This document shows, piece by piece, positions 35,865 to 47,580 of a stretch of 64,000 nt of DNA. Below the pieces are notes generated by a model. The model was given only the letters and a program-made list of their open reading frames with translations. It did not search any database and had not been told where the DNA came from. Source of the DNA: Aporrectodea caliginosa. Its lineage: Eukaryota; Annelida; Clitellata; Crassiclitellata; Lumbricidae. Position 1 is the stretch's first letter. Each line of letters opens with the position of its first letter. The position numbers and the translations under genes were made by a program. Location of the stretch: NCBI GenBank assembly GCA_020284085.1, contig JACEVL010000409.1, positions 306,001 to 370,000 on the forward strand, given 5' to 3'.

Positions 35865-36896
35865 TTTTAAGATTATATTCCAAGCAACTAATAATACAAT
35901 GTCTAAGCACAATTTAGGTTTACAGAACGATGCTACTTCATTAATACTGTAGTTAGTACAATAATGCAATCTTAGTATTAATCATTCACAGCATTCATTC
36001 ACAGACATGCGTGGCTTAAGGCTGCGTACTCTATGCGGTTATATTTACTCTACTGTTATTTATTATCATTCTGCCACAGCTGCGTGTCTAATTTTAGCTG
36101 CAAGTTTCCATTGCTCACTCGCAGTGCACAGTACTATACCTCGTTCAAGCTCTGCAGCGGCATAGGGCTTTTCCCTTCGTCATCTCCTCGCCAAGGCCTT
36201 CGCGTCACCCTTTGTCTCCAATAATCCACAGTTCTCAGAAGAGATCCGCCCTTCCAAATTCGATCCGTAGACTCTGTGAATCCGTAATCCGTTACTCTGC
36301 TTTATCACCTATCGAATCACAACGATACACCAGGCCCTCGGCTCTTAGTGATCTTTGGCTGCATTCGACAAATAACCTCCGTCGTCGTGACGCTATTCCT
36401 GCGTTCCCTTCGCAGGCGTCCGTTTAAGGAGTGGACAGTATTTCCACTCCGGCACATCCGAATCGACTCCGTCTGTCCTAAATCCCCGGTTCGTTACTTT
36501 GCGCGTTTTGCGTCTCGTAAATCAACCGATGCTACGGATTCTTTAGGACTAGTCACCCGGTTGGCGACTTCTTCAGACTGCCAAGAAAACGGCGTGCCCT
36601 TTGTATGTATAGCCAAAAACTCACATTACCCTCCGTGCTCTTCTCCCATTGGCTGCGGTCGATGCGACTTCCTATCCTCCTTTTACCTTTCCTCCTCCCG
36701 TGCGATACTGTCCCTGGCTGATCTGCCATCCCGGTCTAACAGGTCCACGTCTGCTGGCAAATCCAGGGTTTGCAAGCTGTTTCTCATCTCGGCTGCCAGC
36801 TGCCATCTCTATCTTAGCAGCCCCTACTTCTGCAGCGCCTGTGTAACTTCTATGCCGTACATTACTTTACTGTTGTAGAGACATAGCGTTTCTACA
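35357..36896 (-). repeat. 5' LTR
   Basis: Matches 30245-31784. On the minus strand an AATAAA (complement at 36059-36064) lies about 195 bases upstream of the Gag start codon. This places the R region before it and leaves an unusually long U5 that contains the start codon. Confidence 0.88.
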
Positions 36897-36900
36897 GTAG
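36897..36900. repeat. 4-bp target-site duplication (right)
   Basis: GTAG, matching 30241-30244. Confidence 0.7.
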
Positions 36901-37070
36901 TTTACATCCATTCTGTTGGATTGTCTCTGGAAGAACTGTAAACAACTGTTGGATTATCTGATTATTGAAGAAGCGAAGAGCAGTCCCTGAAGCCAGCCCA
37001 GAAGCAGCCATGGGTATGAAGTGTTAACGACTTCATTTTTTAGCCACATGTGGCATGTTAATATGGATAA

Positions 37071-37527
37071 GGGGCCGTCCATAAATGACGTCACGCAATT
37101 TTGGCCGATTTTTAACCCCCCTCCCCCATTCGTCACACTTCGTCACAAAAAGTACCACCACCCTCTGAAAATGACGTCACAAAGCTCTGACCCCTAAAAC
37201 CAAATTTCAATGGCGAAGCAAAATGCTCTTTCATGGAACAAATAGGGAAAGCATGAATATTTTAAAATCTAACGGTGACCAAATATTGAAATAATTAGAA
37301 AATTATTAATAATGGCGCTCGTATACATTAATATAATTAAAAAAAATAATGAAAATTGAATCCTCAAAATTAGTGCTGTTATTAATAAAATTAAATTGTT
37401 GTTAATTGTTAAATTTAATAACATAGACCTGGTGTGACGTCACACTTCTCAGACCCCCACCCCCATGTCACACATCGTCACAAATTTCCGACCCCCTCCC
37501 CCTAGGTGCGTGACGTCATTTTGGAAG
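37071..37527. mobile_element. MITE-like element with GACGTCA ends
   Basis: The left end is GGGGCCGTCCATAAATGACG and the right end is TGCGTGACGTCATTTTGG; they share an inverted AATGACGTCACGCA. The direct repeat TGGATAA flanks it at 37064-37070 and 37528-37534. C-runs and CGTCACA words recur inside. No ORF. Confidence 0.65.
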
Positions 37528-37539
37528 TGGATAACAAGA

Positions 37540-37815
37540 ATAATCGTAAGCTGCAGCAAACTCTAAGTGCCCTTTGGACCGTGAAGCCTGCTAAGTCACA
37601 AAAGAAGTCGTCTGAACGGTCTGATGAACCCACTGCTCCCTCCTGTACAGACATTCCATATTCCTTGCATCCAAGACCGCATGACCGAATTGTCCCACAG
37701 GTTGAGAACTTAACGAGAAAAATGTTTTTAACTAGAAAGTTTATAATAGTTAATTTCATGTAAACCAAAGTGCGGTTATGTAGTTGGATAAATAAAGAGT
37801 ATGCTTACTTACTCA
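37540..37815 (+). mobile_element. LINE 3' end with (CTTA)n tail
   Basis: The frame ends YSLHPRPHDRIVPQVENLTR, which resembles the C-terminus of many LINE proteins (YxLRPRPH...). It is followed by ACCAAAGTGCGGTTATG and AATAAAGAGTATGCTTACTT. A sister copy lies at 54075-54262. Confidence 0.6.
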
Positions 37816-38312
37816 CTTACTTCTGAATGATTGGCGGCACCCGCCGGCTTTCTGAAGGCGTCGGCCTAGTGTGGTCGTTCCTCTACTTTGCCATGATTTC
37901 AATGAGCAAAATTCTGTGGGCCTTACTTACTCACTTACTTCTGAATGATTGTTGCGTCTGATTTTAAAAGACTAGGCTATAATTAGTAAGACTCAGTGGT
38001 TTTTTTCTAGAAAAAAGTTATGGAACTCAGCAAATTCAGAACAAGTATATAGAGACATGTGCTAATATTTCTGTTTCATATACATGTGTCAATCTCAATA
38101 AAACATTGAAATCACTTAAATGAAATTAACGTATCTAAATAATTTAAAATAATTTGTTAATTAAAAATTTTAATGAAATATTTTATTTATTTATTTTGTA
38201 ATAGCTGAAAAAGGTTCCGGAACACCATTCCGGACCGCTCCGGCTGAAAAAAAGCACTGTTAAGACTTAATAGGTATTGACCGTATTGTTAAGACAGTGT
38301 AATTATATGAGT

Positions 38313-38560
38313 TTAGTTTCTTTCTTCTTCTTCTTTAAGTTCTCTGCCCTTCGGCAGGTTCCAACTTCCAATGACGCCACTCTTCTCTGTGCTGTGCTTT
38401 TCCTTTAATTCGCTGTATCCGTCGGCCATCCATCCCAGCATCATCTGCCTCGGTCTTCTCCTCCCTCTTTTCCCTACCATTCTCCCTTCTATGATTTCTT
38501 TCAGGAGGGAGTCTCCTCTTAATACGTGCCCCACCCAGTTCTTCTGTCTTCCTCTTATTG
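38313..38560 (-). mobile_element. LINE C-terminal fragment
   Basis: The frame GHVLRGDSLLKEIIEGRMVG, then KRGRRRPRQMMLGWM, is the familiar C-terminal block of RTE/CR1-like reverse transcriptase proteins (GH-R--SLL--IIEG---GKRGRGRPR). It ends in a GAA-rich tail. The rest of the element is missing. Confidence 0.75.
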
Positions 38561-38654
38561 TTGTTATTAGCGATCGTTTTTGAGTTTAGTTTAATGACAT
38601 ATTATAACGCAACTAACTCTCTCGGCCGTGACTGACCCCCCCTGCAAAAAATCC

Positions 38655-38780
38655 TGCGGGCGCCCATTGTTCACGATGCTCCTCCAAACCCCTTAGTCGG
38701 TTGACTCGGTGGCTTTTCGGCTTGCTCAAGGACTAGTAAACACCCCCCGAAAAAAATTCCTGGCTACGGCCTTGCATCTG
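38655..38780 (+). mobile_element. Partial MITE related to 22128-22401
   Basis: Shares GCTCCTCCAAACCCCTTA, GGTTGACT-GGTTG/GC, AGTAAACACCCCCC and TCCTGGCTACGGCCTT with 22290-22401. Confidence 0.65.
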
Positions 38781-38969
38781 AGTATTCTGAACACAGTTGA
38801 ACTTCGCCGTTCGTCTTCCAGAGCCTTTTAGAAGAAGGCCGTGTAGCCAAGGGTTGACCGCTTTATCATCTTTTAGTAAACTGTTGCAACTATAAAAACG
38901 CAAGCGGCTGGTCGTTTTTGTTGTTGCTGCTGCTGTTGTCATTGTTGTTATTATTATTATTGTTGTTGT

Positions 38970-38971
38970 TG

Positions 38972-39017
<46 letters not shown>

Positions 39018-39038
39018 TATATAATATATATATATAAT
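38970..39038. repeat. (TA)n microsatellite
   Basis: TA units with two AATA interruptions, preceded by a short TTG/TTA tract. Confidence 0.9.
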
Positions 39039-39305
39039 TATAACCGTTACTCGTTAGCAGTTGGCCCTCTGGCGAAGGTGAGGCTGTGTACTTGTCTCTA
39101 TGAAGACTTTTAGTCGTTAGGAGTTGCCCTCAGGCGAATATAAAGCTGGGCACATAGATTCATGGTCCATCCTTTCGTTAGGGATCAATGAATTTAGATG
39201 AGATGAAAAACCAGTTTGTTGTGCGCTATGGATAAGTTAGACGTGCCTTGTCTTTTTGCATGAAATTGCTGCTCGCATTGAAAATACAAATTTTATTAAT
39301 TAGTA

Positions 39306-39650
<345 letters not shown>

Positions 39651-40254
39651 CGAGTCCGCCAAGCAGTGGCTAAATTGCTTACCCATGCAGAGGTGGCGGA
39701 TCTGTAAAATTTTGCAAATCGAAAGCCTATATAGCCTATCTGACGAATCCATAACCGATACTCGCTATTCTCTGTTGGGAAAACACACAAAATATGTTAA
39801 GCATGCATAGATACATAGATACATACACTCACGCATACACATAGGCCTTCGTACACTACCACTCCTCTGTCACTCCTACCACTGCTGCTATTAAACACGC
39901 AATTACACGCCATTGCACTAAGTACTCTTTGCTAATAATTATGCAAAAGTCATAAGACAAATATTGATGTAAGGAAAGGTCGACGTCAACGGTTCTGGCA
40001 AGCCATGATGCTTCGATGACTAATACTATAGTAATAAACTCATCAGCAAGAGCATTAATTATAGTAGCATTTCTCGTTAATTTTGTTAATACCCCTTAAC
40101 GATATTTTCATTTCAGACCAGAGATCATTAATTCGTAGCATGTATATGCATGTTGGCTTGTGTCCATATCTTGATGCTAGATGGGTGCAAGGTAAAGTTT
40201 AATGTTAGATCAACGTCAGCTGTTCCATTAGCCAACTTTTCTGTAGGCCTATAC

Positions 40255-40378
40255 TACTGCTGCTGCTACTACTATAATTAGTTACTGCTACTACTGTTAC
40301 TACTACTGTTACTACAACTAAGACTTTCTGCTGCTGCTGCTGCTACTACTACTGCTACTGCTACTGCTACTGCTACTG

Positions 40379-40438
<60 letters not shown>

Positions 40439-40485
40439 TTACTACTACTACTACTACTGCTGCTGTGCTACTACTCTTACATGTA
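40255..40485. repeat. (ACT)n / (GCT)n microsatellite
   Basis: CTACTACTG and TACTAC units with GCTGCTGCT blocks. The 39.65-40.25 kb stretch before it holds no recognised feature. Confidence 0.9.
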
Positions 40486-40769
40486 CTACTACAACGGCAA
40501 AGTCCACAGCTCCATTAAAGAGACTTAATCATGACCCTGCTATACGTTATAGTAGACTTAATTTGAGTTCAAAGGTCAGTGATATACGTATAGGCCTACG
40601 TTTAAGTCGTAATGCAAATAGGGTTAGGTCGATGCACAGGCCCAGACAGACATATGTAAACACTACGTGTATACCATCCTCCTACAATACAGCGTTACAT
40701 CACACCAACACTACAACTATTCGAGTACTGTACTATACTTCACCGTTAGGCCTACTACACACCAGTAGA

Positions 40770-40960
40770 CCTAATTCAGCCTATGAAAACTCCTCACCCT
40801 GTGCCTCCTGTCTCTCGTCTCTCTTTATGGCAACCGCTTTGGGATCTTCACTTGGTACCTCTGATCAGCCACTTTGATGCTCGTGAATAAGCTGGTGCCC
40901 CAGCTGCGGCTAGCTTTAAAGAAATTAAAGTATCACTTTGGATAGTTGGAATACACAATT
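40770..40960 (+). mobile_element. Dispersed repeat / LINE 3' end
   Basis: CGTGAATAAGCTGGTGCCCC and the preceding CCTCTGATCAGCCACTTTG resemble 14275-14420. Confidence 0.5.
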
Positions 40961-41148
40961 ACAATGAGCGTACACGGAGGAGCCGTGCAGTTGGACTGCG
41001 AATTGGATGATGGGACAGCGTAAAGATACGTCATAGTCGAAATGAAATAAGTTGTATGATTGACCTTTTAATTTCTATCAGATGTAGACCTAACGAATTC
41101 TTATTTTAAATGAAAACCACAGTGACTCGCTCTTATGACAAAAGTAGA

Positions 41149-41150
41149 CG

Positions 41151-41188
<38 letters not shown>

Positions 41189-41212
41189 TTAAAAAAAAAA
41201 TAATAATAATGT
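41149..41212. repeat. (AAT)n microsatellite
   Basis: AAT units interrupted by an A run. Confidence 0.9.
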
Positions 41213-41945
41213 AATGAAATCCTATGTCAATTTTGGTCAGTATAGAAAAATTGTGACTATAATCGGGCCCCTATCATTGGGAGAACCTGTATTGGCACAT
41301 TTGGCACGCAGAGACCCTTCTCTCCACCACCTAGCATTAGGCCTATTTGGCCCTTAGAACTAAAAATTGCTGCTGCAAAAAGACAAATTTTTCTGCGGAA
41401 CTGAAAACGTTGAAGTTTTATATGAATATAAAAATGTCTATAATTAGCAACAGTTATTATGTGTTGTGATATGATAGTCATAGTCTAATAATCGTCATTT
41501 TAGGCACATGATGATAGTCATAGCTCTAATAATCGTCATTTTAGGCACCATATTAGGACGATAATTTAGACGCTGCAAGAGTCAATTAATGCTGATGGTC
41601 AATAATTGTAGCGAAGTAGAGTCACGAGTGATTCGATGAATAAGTCATACTGCTTCCAGTGAAGACCAACATAATTACACGATTATTAATAATAACTAAT
41701 TAAAAACTGCGTTTTTAAGAGTTTGTATAGGCCTACAATTACACCACCTATATTTCGCACACTCTCATCAATCACCAATTACGTTGGACTATAATAGACA
41801 TAGGCTACCTAAATTAATGTCGATTACGTCCTATAGCGGATTCGAGAACATCAACTCCCTCCAACAATAAGCAAGCACATCTACCCACGATTTCAAATTC
41901 GACCCTATTAAAGGTAATTGTTCGTGGAACCGGTGTAGATGAGCT

Positions 41946-41953
41946 TATAAATA
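41946..41953 (+). promoter_or_regulatory. TATA box of paralogue C
   Basis: TATAAATA lies about 149 bases upstream of the ATG. An initiator-like TCACTT with its A at 41975 lies 29 bases downstream of the box start, the expected spacing. Confidence 0.55.
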
Positions 41954-42094
41954 GGAACTCAGAATCTTCGAGTCACTTAAGTGTTGCGAGACTTTAGAGC
42001 GAGTTCGTTTCATTGAAGGCATCCAGATCGACGCTTCAACGTGCGTTTGTGTGTCAGAGTGTGCGTGTTTGCGTCGTAGTCAACGGATTTGGCA

Positions 42095-44144
42095 ATGAAT
42101 CCTGCAGCAGCAGCAGCAGCAACAGTAGTGGGCATCTTCTGCCTGCTCATCTCTTGCAGACTGGTCTCATCAGCGCCCACAACAGTCGCAGAGACGCCTG
42201 CAGACTCTGTATCTGGTTCCGCGCTCTTCACTAAGATCGACGGTAAGTCATTCGGATGACACTACAATTAACGAGTAGTTTAACTAGGGCTAAGTATCCC
42301 ATTGCCACGGTCGGTCTGTCTATACGTTTGTCTGTCTGTCTTAATGTTGGCCTGCCCGTTTTCTTACCTGTGTCTGTGTATGTGTCTGAGTGCCTGTGGG
42401 TGTGTGTATAATGTAGTGTAAATGTAAATCTTAGAAAAATCTCAGCGCCACACGATTCGACACGAAAACCACGTCAGAGAGACCAGCTTATTGAATGACT
42501 GGTGCTATGTCAATATATAAAATCAAGTCCCCAATAGATACTTGGTCTATAGTAGGCTATGTGTCTGTCTGCTTGTCTGTCTTTCTGTCTGTCTGAGTGA
42601 TGGACGTAATCAGCTCACTTTAGTTAACTTCTTATGTTATAACTATCACTTTATTCACACTTCATGTGTGTCCGCCATTCTGACATAAAGATGATAGGAA
42701 AGTCTGAATGTATAGTATGCCTATATGCTGCAAATGTCTTTTCTATCAAATCTAATCATCGTAAAATTAAATACACAACTTTTGTTGAGATTCTGATCAG
42801 AACGAAATGCATGGAATGTTGTCCTGTGTTGTTGTCTTTAGGTCAAGTGGTGGCCCAGTGTTCGGTCAGATGGGAAGGTGGCTATTCCACCCAAGACAAG
42901 AAGTTGTACCTGATCTCCAATTCAAAGAACATCTGTTACGAATGCGGACCATGCACAGCAACAGGAATCCAGTGCGAGAAGATAACGTCACGGTACGGCG
43001 GATCGTAATCGTAAACTCTGTATTTCTAAAGCGCTACATAAAAGCTAAGCACAGGGCACCAGCTTATTCACGAGCGCTGCGTCATGTCAGAGGGGTTGTC
43101 CAGAGATGTCAAGGGAAGATCGATTACCAGAAATCCAGGAAGAGCGGGAGGCAGAGGTGCTGCTCTAAGGCAGCTGTGGACCCAGCAGCGTCGTAAGCAT
43201 GTACATTTAGGACATACTCTGCTGATTGGCTAGATCTTTTTGTTCCTAGGACTAGGACTGCCTTGGCTCAACGCCGGGCATTTGCTGTGGTTGGTCCCTC
43301 TACTTGGAATGACCTTCCCCCCTCATTAAGGGCTAAACTAATGACTAGTTTCTCCTCTTTGGTCTCTCGTTCTTTAAAGACGTTTCTTTCCCACCGGGGT
43401 TTTCGTGCTGAGAGCGCTTCTGAAGTTATTCTGAGAGAGGCGCTATATAAATCTTTAGATACAATACAATACAATACAATACAATGAAGGACATAATTAT
43501 GGGAATAATATTATTGTAATATGAGCTTCAAATGTCCTAGCCCAGTTAGCTACATGAACGTTAGTTACAGGCTACAGCGCAGGCTGCGTCTCATGCACCT
43601 CTGTGTAAGAGAGCGTGCAGATTGCGGTTCGCTCCCCCAAAGTGGCTTATTTTGAGATTTAAATCTCGGGCTAGCACGGGCCGTACACGGGGACCTTAAA
43701 TGGCGTGGCGCCCATTCACACAGGCAACGGTGGTGAAGGATCTCACCCATCAATTCATTGAAAAACGAGCAGGGACGAGGCCATACGATCGCTATAGAAA
43801 AACGTGTAGGCATTTACATTTATAATGCTGCTGCTGATGGGGGACGTCAAACAATTGCGTTTCTCCAGAAGTGTGTTTAAGGCGACTCTCACAATTTGCA
43901 ACTGACACGGTTTCTATGGAGACAGCTATTTCTACCATATACGTGTACATACACGCGTATTTTTAAATTTCGCACACGTATAGGCCTACGTGAAATCTGT
44001 AAGCTATATAGGCCTACCCGTACGAAATTAATGATCAACCCCAACAGAATGTGTATTTCTCTAATTTTTAGATCCTGTCCAGTCGCAGACTTGTCCGAAT
44101 CAAGCGGCAGCGGATCAGGCTCAGGCTCAGGATCAGACCTATGA
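42095..44144 (+). CDS. Small secreted six-cysteine protein, paralogue C, with Ser-Gly repeat tail
   Basis: Coding exons 42095-42242, 42842-42992 and 44072-44144 share the intron phases (1 and 2) of paralogues A and B and give 123 residues. Exon 1 is longer: MNPAAAAAATVVGIFCLLIS forms a signal peptide, encoded partly by a CAG repeat, followed by a Thr/Ser/Pro-rich linker. Exon 2 has VVAQC, RWEGGY, YLISNSKN, CYECGPC and GIQC, matching the family pattern. Exon 3 begins SCP and then, unlike A and B, continues LSESSGSGSGSGSGSDL before the stop. Acidic-flanked Ser-Gly repeats are the usual sites of glycosaminoglycan attachment, so this could be a small proteoglycan; that is inference. Sequence identity to A and B is clearly lower than between A and B. 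A SINE-like repeat sits just after the exon 2 donor. Function unknown; probably extracellular. Confidence 0.8.
43005..43090 (-). mobile_element. Dispersed repeat in intron 2 of paralogue C
   Basis: Reverse complement of the AATAAGCTGGTGCCCTGTGC family, ending in a CGTAATCGTAA-type tail 12 bases after the donor. Confidence 0.6.
43245..43490 (+). mobile_element. L2/CR1-like LINE 3' end in intron 2 of paralogue C
   Basis: The frame RRAFAVVGPSTWNDLPPSLR, then SRSLKTFLSHRGF, is the standard C-terminus of L2/CR1-group reverse transcriptase proteins. A 3' UTR follows with AGAGCGCTTCTGAAG, GAGGCGCTATATAAAT and an (AATAC)n tail. Confidence 0.8.
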
Positions 44145-47100
44145 AGATCAAAGACCTATGAAGACCAAAGACGATACATGATATCAATTATTTATACTGT
44201 GATTAAACTCTCATATCGGTTTCTTCAAAGCAAAACTCTCACATGCGTCAACTTAAAACACACAACATACAGGGGCGGCCCCAAATTTTCGACATACACC
44301 GCCATACTGACCGACTACTTGATGACCGAGGATGGTCTTCAAGGCACATGCTGTCGGGTACTGAAATTAGTGTATGTATGAAATTTAGATGCAGACGTTT
44401 GCATTGCGCACAACATCCAACCCCTTTAACGCATCTGAGTCACCCCCTCCCCCGCTTTATTGAAAACATCTTAAATTAGCCCTCTTCCAAGCAGCGCCTG
44501 GGTTAAGTGATAAGAATACATACACGACAATTATTGAAATGCATAAGAATATCATAAACCATTGCTATACATGCCAACTCTTTATTCACTCATCCTCAAA
44601 CTGAAAAGCCAGTAAAAGTGCAACGGTATCATTTACACCAAGAGTTCAGACAGTTTCAGTGCTGTTGTCATACGTTTGTTGACATTGGTTTTGAATAAAA
44701 TTTTACAAATCTGTATAATGCCTACAATTCCTTGTTCTGTTAAATGACACATGGCATGCTACCAAATTCATTACTTACTTACTTATTACTTTGTGTATCA
44801 AGTAACATATGTGGTAGCCTATAATTATGTGCTTATAATCGCTTGCTCGGCTGATGTACATGAGGTCTGTTAACAAATGCCTTACTTACTTACTTTTTAC
44901 TCAGTAAGTAGGCTACGTTTTTCTACTGCACCCATCAGGCTTTGGTCTCATTCTTGCCTTTCTGCTTAACTAGAAAGTGCTTGCACTTCCTGCACACTGC
45001 CTCATACTTAAAAGTTTAGAAGTGCACTCAACATTAAACATGGATGTGGAATCAGATAAGAACTACTGGGCATGAACTGGGATTCCGGAAGATGGAACAT
45101 AAAGCATAGAAGTCCTTTAACTTAACGGATGAACGACGAATGCAATCACTAGATACTGTAATACTATTGTTAGATGTAGTAATCGTATTGGTGATCATAG
45201 ACTCAAAATTTCTACAGCACCCACAAAAGCGAAGTATTCACAGGCCCTTAATCAAAACAAAATCGATAGGCAGGGGGTCAAGATCTGAAGAGTCACGCAT
45301 GCAGACAATGAGATGGTTAAGGTGGATGGTGTTTAGAGTTGAAATGGCGAGGGAGGTGAGTGGAAGTGGAGGAATTGGGATGGGATTTGTGAAAAAGCAG
45401 TGTTTTCAGTTCTGAGCAAAAGACCTGCTGAGAGATAGCAAGTGGTGAGATTTTGGCGAATTCATAGGATGGACAAAGTCAAACCATACAACTTATTACT
45501 CCTGAAAAATTAGGCCTATTACAGTTTTTAAATAAAACATGCAAATGGTCACAATATTCATAATTCACAGATTCTCCACTAAGTCAAAACCGGAACCTCA
45601 TTTCATCCCTACCCAGATGAATCGTCTGAGGACTACTGCTCCCATCCCAACAAATGTAGACACACCTAGCAGATTCATAGCACTTTATAATGGCTGTGCA
45701 TCAGGTACATAAGAAATAAAATAATTCACAGAAACACATTCAACCGTGTCATGATAAACACAAATGAAAAATGTTGTAGCAACTAATAAAACTCGCCTAT
45801 TTTTAATTTAGGGCTTATAAGATGTTACTATCAGATACATGACAAAATGGGCCTAACATAATATAAAAAACTCACTAAACAATGTTCAGCATATAATTAC
45901 TGCAATTATAAAAACTCATTTGTGTCCAAACTGACAAGCATCTGATCACACACCGTAAAAATCAACTTTGCCGCCAGGCTTCTTAACGAACTATGACTTT
46001 TTATTACTTTCACTTAAAGCTATCATCAGATGCCTGGTGCATAATGATAATGGCACAGTAGAAGTATTTAGTTTAAATAAAAAAATCCCTCAGAGAAACA
46101 TGCATACAGACAGACAGAGACAGACAGACAGACAGAGACAGATATTACCTAAAAATATACATATGTACCTACACTGTTACTAGGTACCCTCTGTCACTCC
46201 CACAACCATGCTATTAAACAATTACACAGAACTACTGCGAACTCTGCAAGTACCTGTCAAATAGAATAGATGTGTCCAAAAAGTTGACGAGATTTAATCA
46301 TAGCCATCGGATTACTGTGGACGGCATTTAATTATTATAAACCCTAACCACAAACTTATATGTAAAATTGCTGTTTAAAATTATACGTACGAAATAGTGC
46401 GCTGGTAAAATATTGAAAGCTCGTAGCAGTTTTACATAATATAAAAAATAGCAAATAAAAATACGCCAAACCTTATTAATTAACCATTTGTAAACATTTC
46501 ATAGCACAAGCATTTATGATAAATGTAGATATACTCATAGCAATTAAATGTTCCCTGCTGCACAATCCACTGAAAACCTTGGGACAACTTTATGCTGGAG
46601 ATGTATGCTTCAGATGTGTCTTTCCTTTTCCAATGACTCCGGTGACTCCCTGAAACATTCATAGAAACACATCTCAGAAAATCTTGCAAAGTTCTGACAA
46701 TAGTCTAATCGTAATCGTAATCGTAATCACCAAACTTCTAAAGCGCCACTCGAAAGCCAAGCCAATTGTCTAAGACAATCCTGTACAAGAACTATATCAA
46801 TTTTTGGATACAGTAGATTACATTACCAATAGCAAAAATGTAGAAACAAAACCTACGAAAATTAAATGATTGTCAGCATAATAATAAAACACTAATAATG
46901 TACCATAGTAATGATCACTAATGTAATGACCAAATGCAAAGACTGGTCATTGTGGTCCACATGGCTCTAGGGTAACAACCACCAGAGACCCAGTGGATCA
47001 CCTCTGAACAAGTCCCTTAAGGACTGGCAAAGCCAATGTGACTAGCCTATAGACTACATGAACTATAATCGTTGAGAATGATCTGAAAAACTTGGTATTT

Positions 47101-47360
47101 GGCTTTCACACACTGTGAAGAAAGACTAAGGATAGAACAGCTTGGTGTTGGTGCATCATTGGACTGCTAAGAATGACGATATTAGTAAACTTATCAAAAG
47201 AAACTTCACAAGAAAAATTAATCAGCCAAAGGCAGCAGCATGGCTTAAAACTTTAAAGATGAGTTGCATTGGCTTTCCCGTAACTTTTAGCACACTCACA
47301 TTATTAAAGTCTTAAAGTCTTCCACAAAGTGGCAATGCGAATGTTATAAAGGGAAGAATC
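44145..47360. other. Non-coding spacer
   Basis: Mostly featureless AT-rich DNA. It holds short CTTA runs (44770, 44882), a CAGA run (46108-46142) and a piece of the dispersed repeat with GTAATCGTAATCGTAATC (46705-46765). No gene is supported. Confidence 0.5.
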
Positions 47361-47366
47361 AATGAC

Positions 47367-47580
47367 TATGTTACAAAGGGATAAACCAATGGCATGTTAC
47401 AAAGAGATGAACCAATGGCTATGTTACAAAGGGATCTACCAATGGCTATGTTACAAAGAGATGAACCAATGGCTATGTTACAAAGGGATCTACCAATGGC
47501 TATGTTACAAAGAGATGAACCAATGGCTATGTTACAAAGGGATCTACCAATGGCTATGTTACAAAGAGATGAACCAATCC
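47367..47580. repeat. 27-bp minisatellite, eight copies in alternating pairs
   Basis: The unit is CAATGGCTATGTTACAAAG followed alternately by GGATCTAC and AGATGAAC, so the higher-order unit is 54 bp. The unit at the 3' edge (47554-47580) encodes the last residues and stop codon of the PhyH gene on the minus strand, so the array appears to have grown from the gene's end. Confidence 0.92.

Larger units (their letters stand above)
30245..36896 (-). mobile_element. Complete, non-autonomous LTR retrotransposon (Gag-like ORF only)
   Basis: Two direct repeats of 1,540 bp (30245-31784 and 35357-36896, offset 5,112) flank 3,572 bp of internal DNA. By eye the repeats are identical, which implies a recent insertion. 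The termini are TGTAG ... CTACA and the flanks are GTAG. Orientation is minus: a polypurine tract (GGGGAGAA) abuts the start of the 3' LTR at 31785, and the only long ORF is on the minus strand. There is no recognisable protease, reverse transcriptase or integrase, so it must rely on another element. The bases after the 5' LTR (ATGACGTGCGAGG) do not look like a usual tRNA primer site. Superfamily unknown; the 4-bp duplication is compatible with Ty3/Gypsy- or BEL-type integrases. Confidence 0.85.

Noticed and set aside
33852..35969. Gag start at the upstream in-frame ATG (705 residues)
   Set aside because: The 35 extra residues contain a hydrophobic stretch unlike a Gag start. The ATG at 35864 precedes a charged, coiled-coil-like N-terminus and was preferred, though not proved.
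30245..36896. Simple segmental duplication instead of an LTR element
   Set aside because: The repeats start and end with inverted TGTAG/CTACA, are flanked by GTAG on both sides and are preceded by a polypurine tract, which a chance duplication would not produce.
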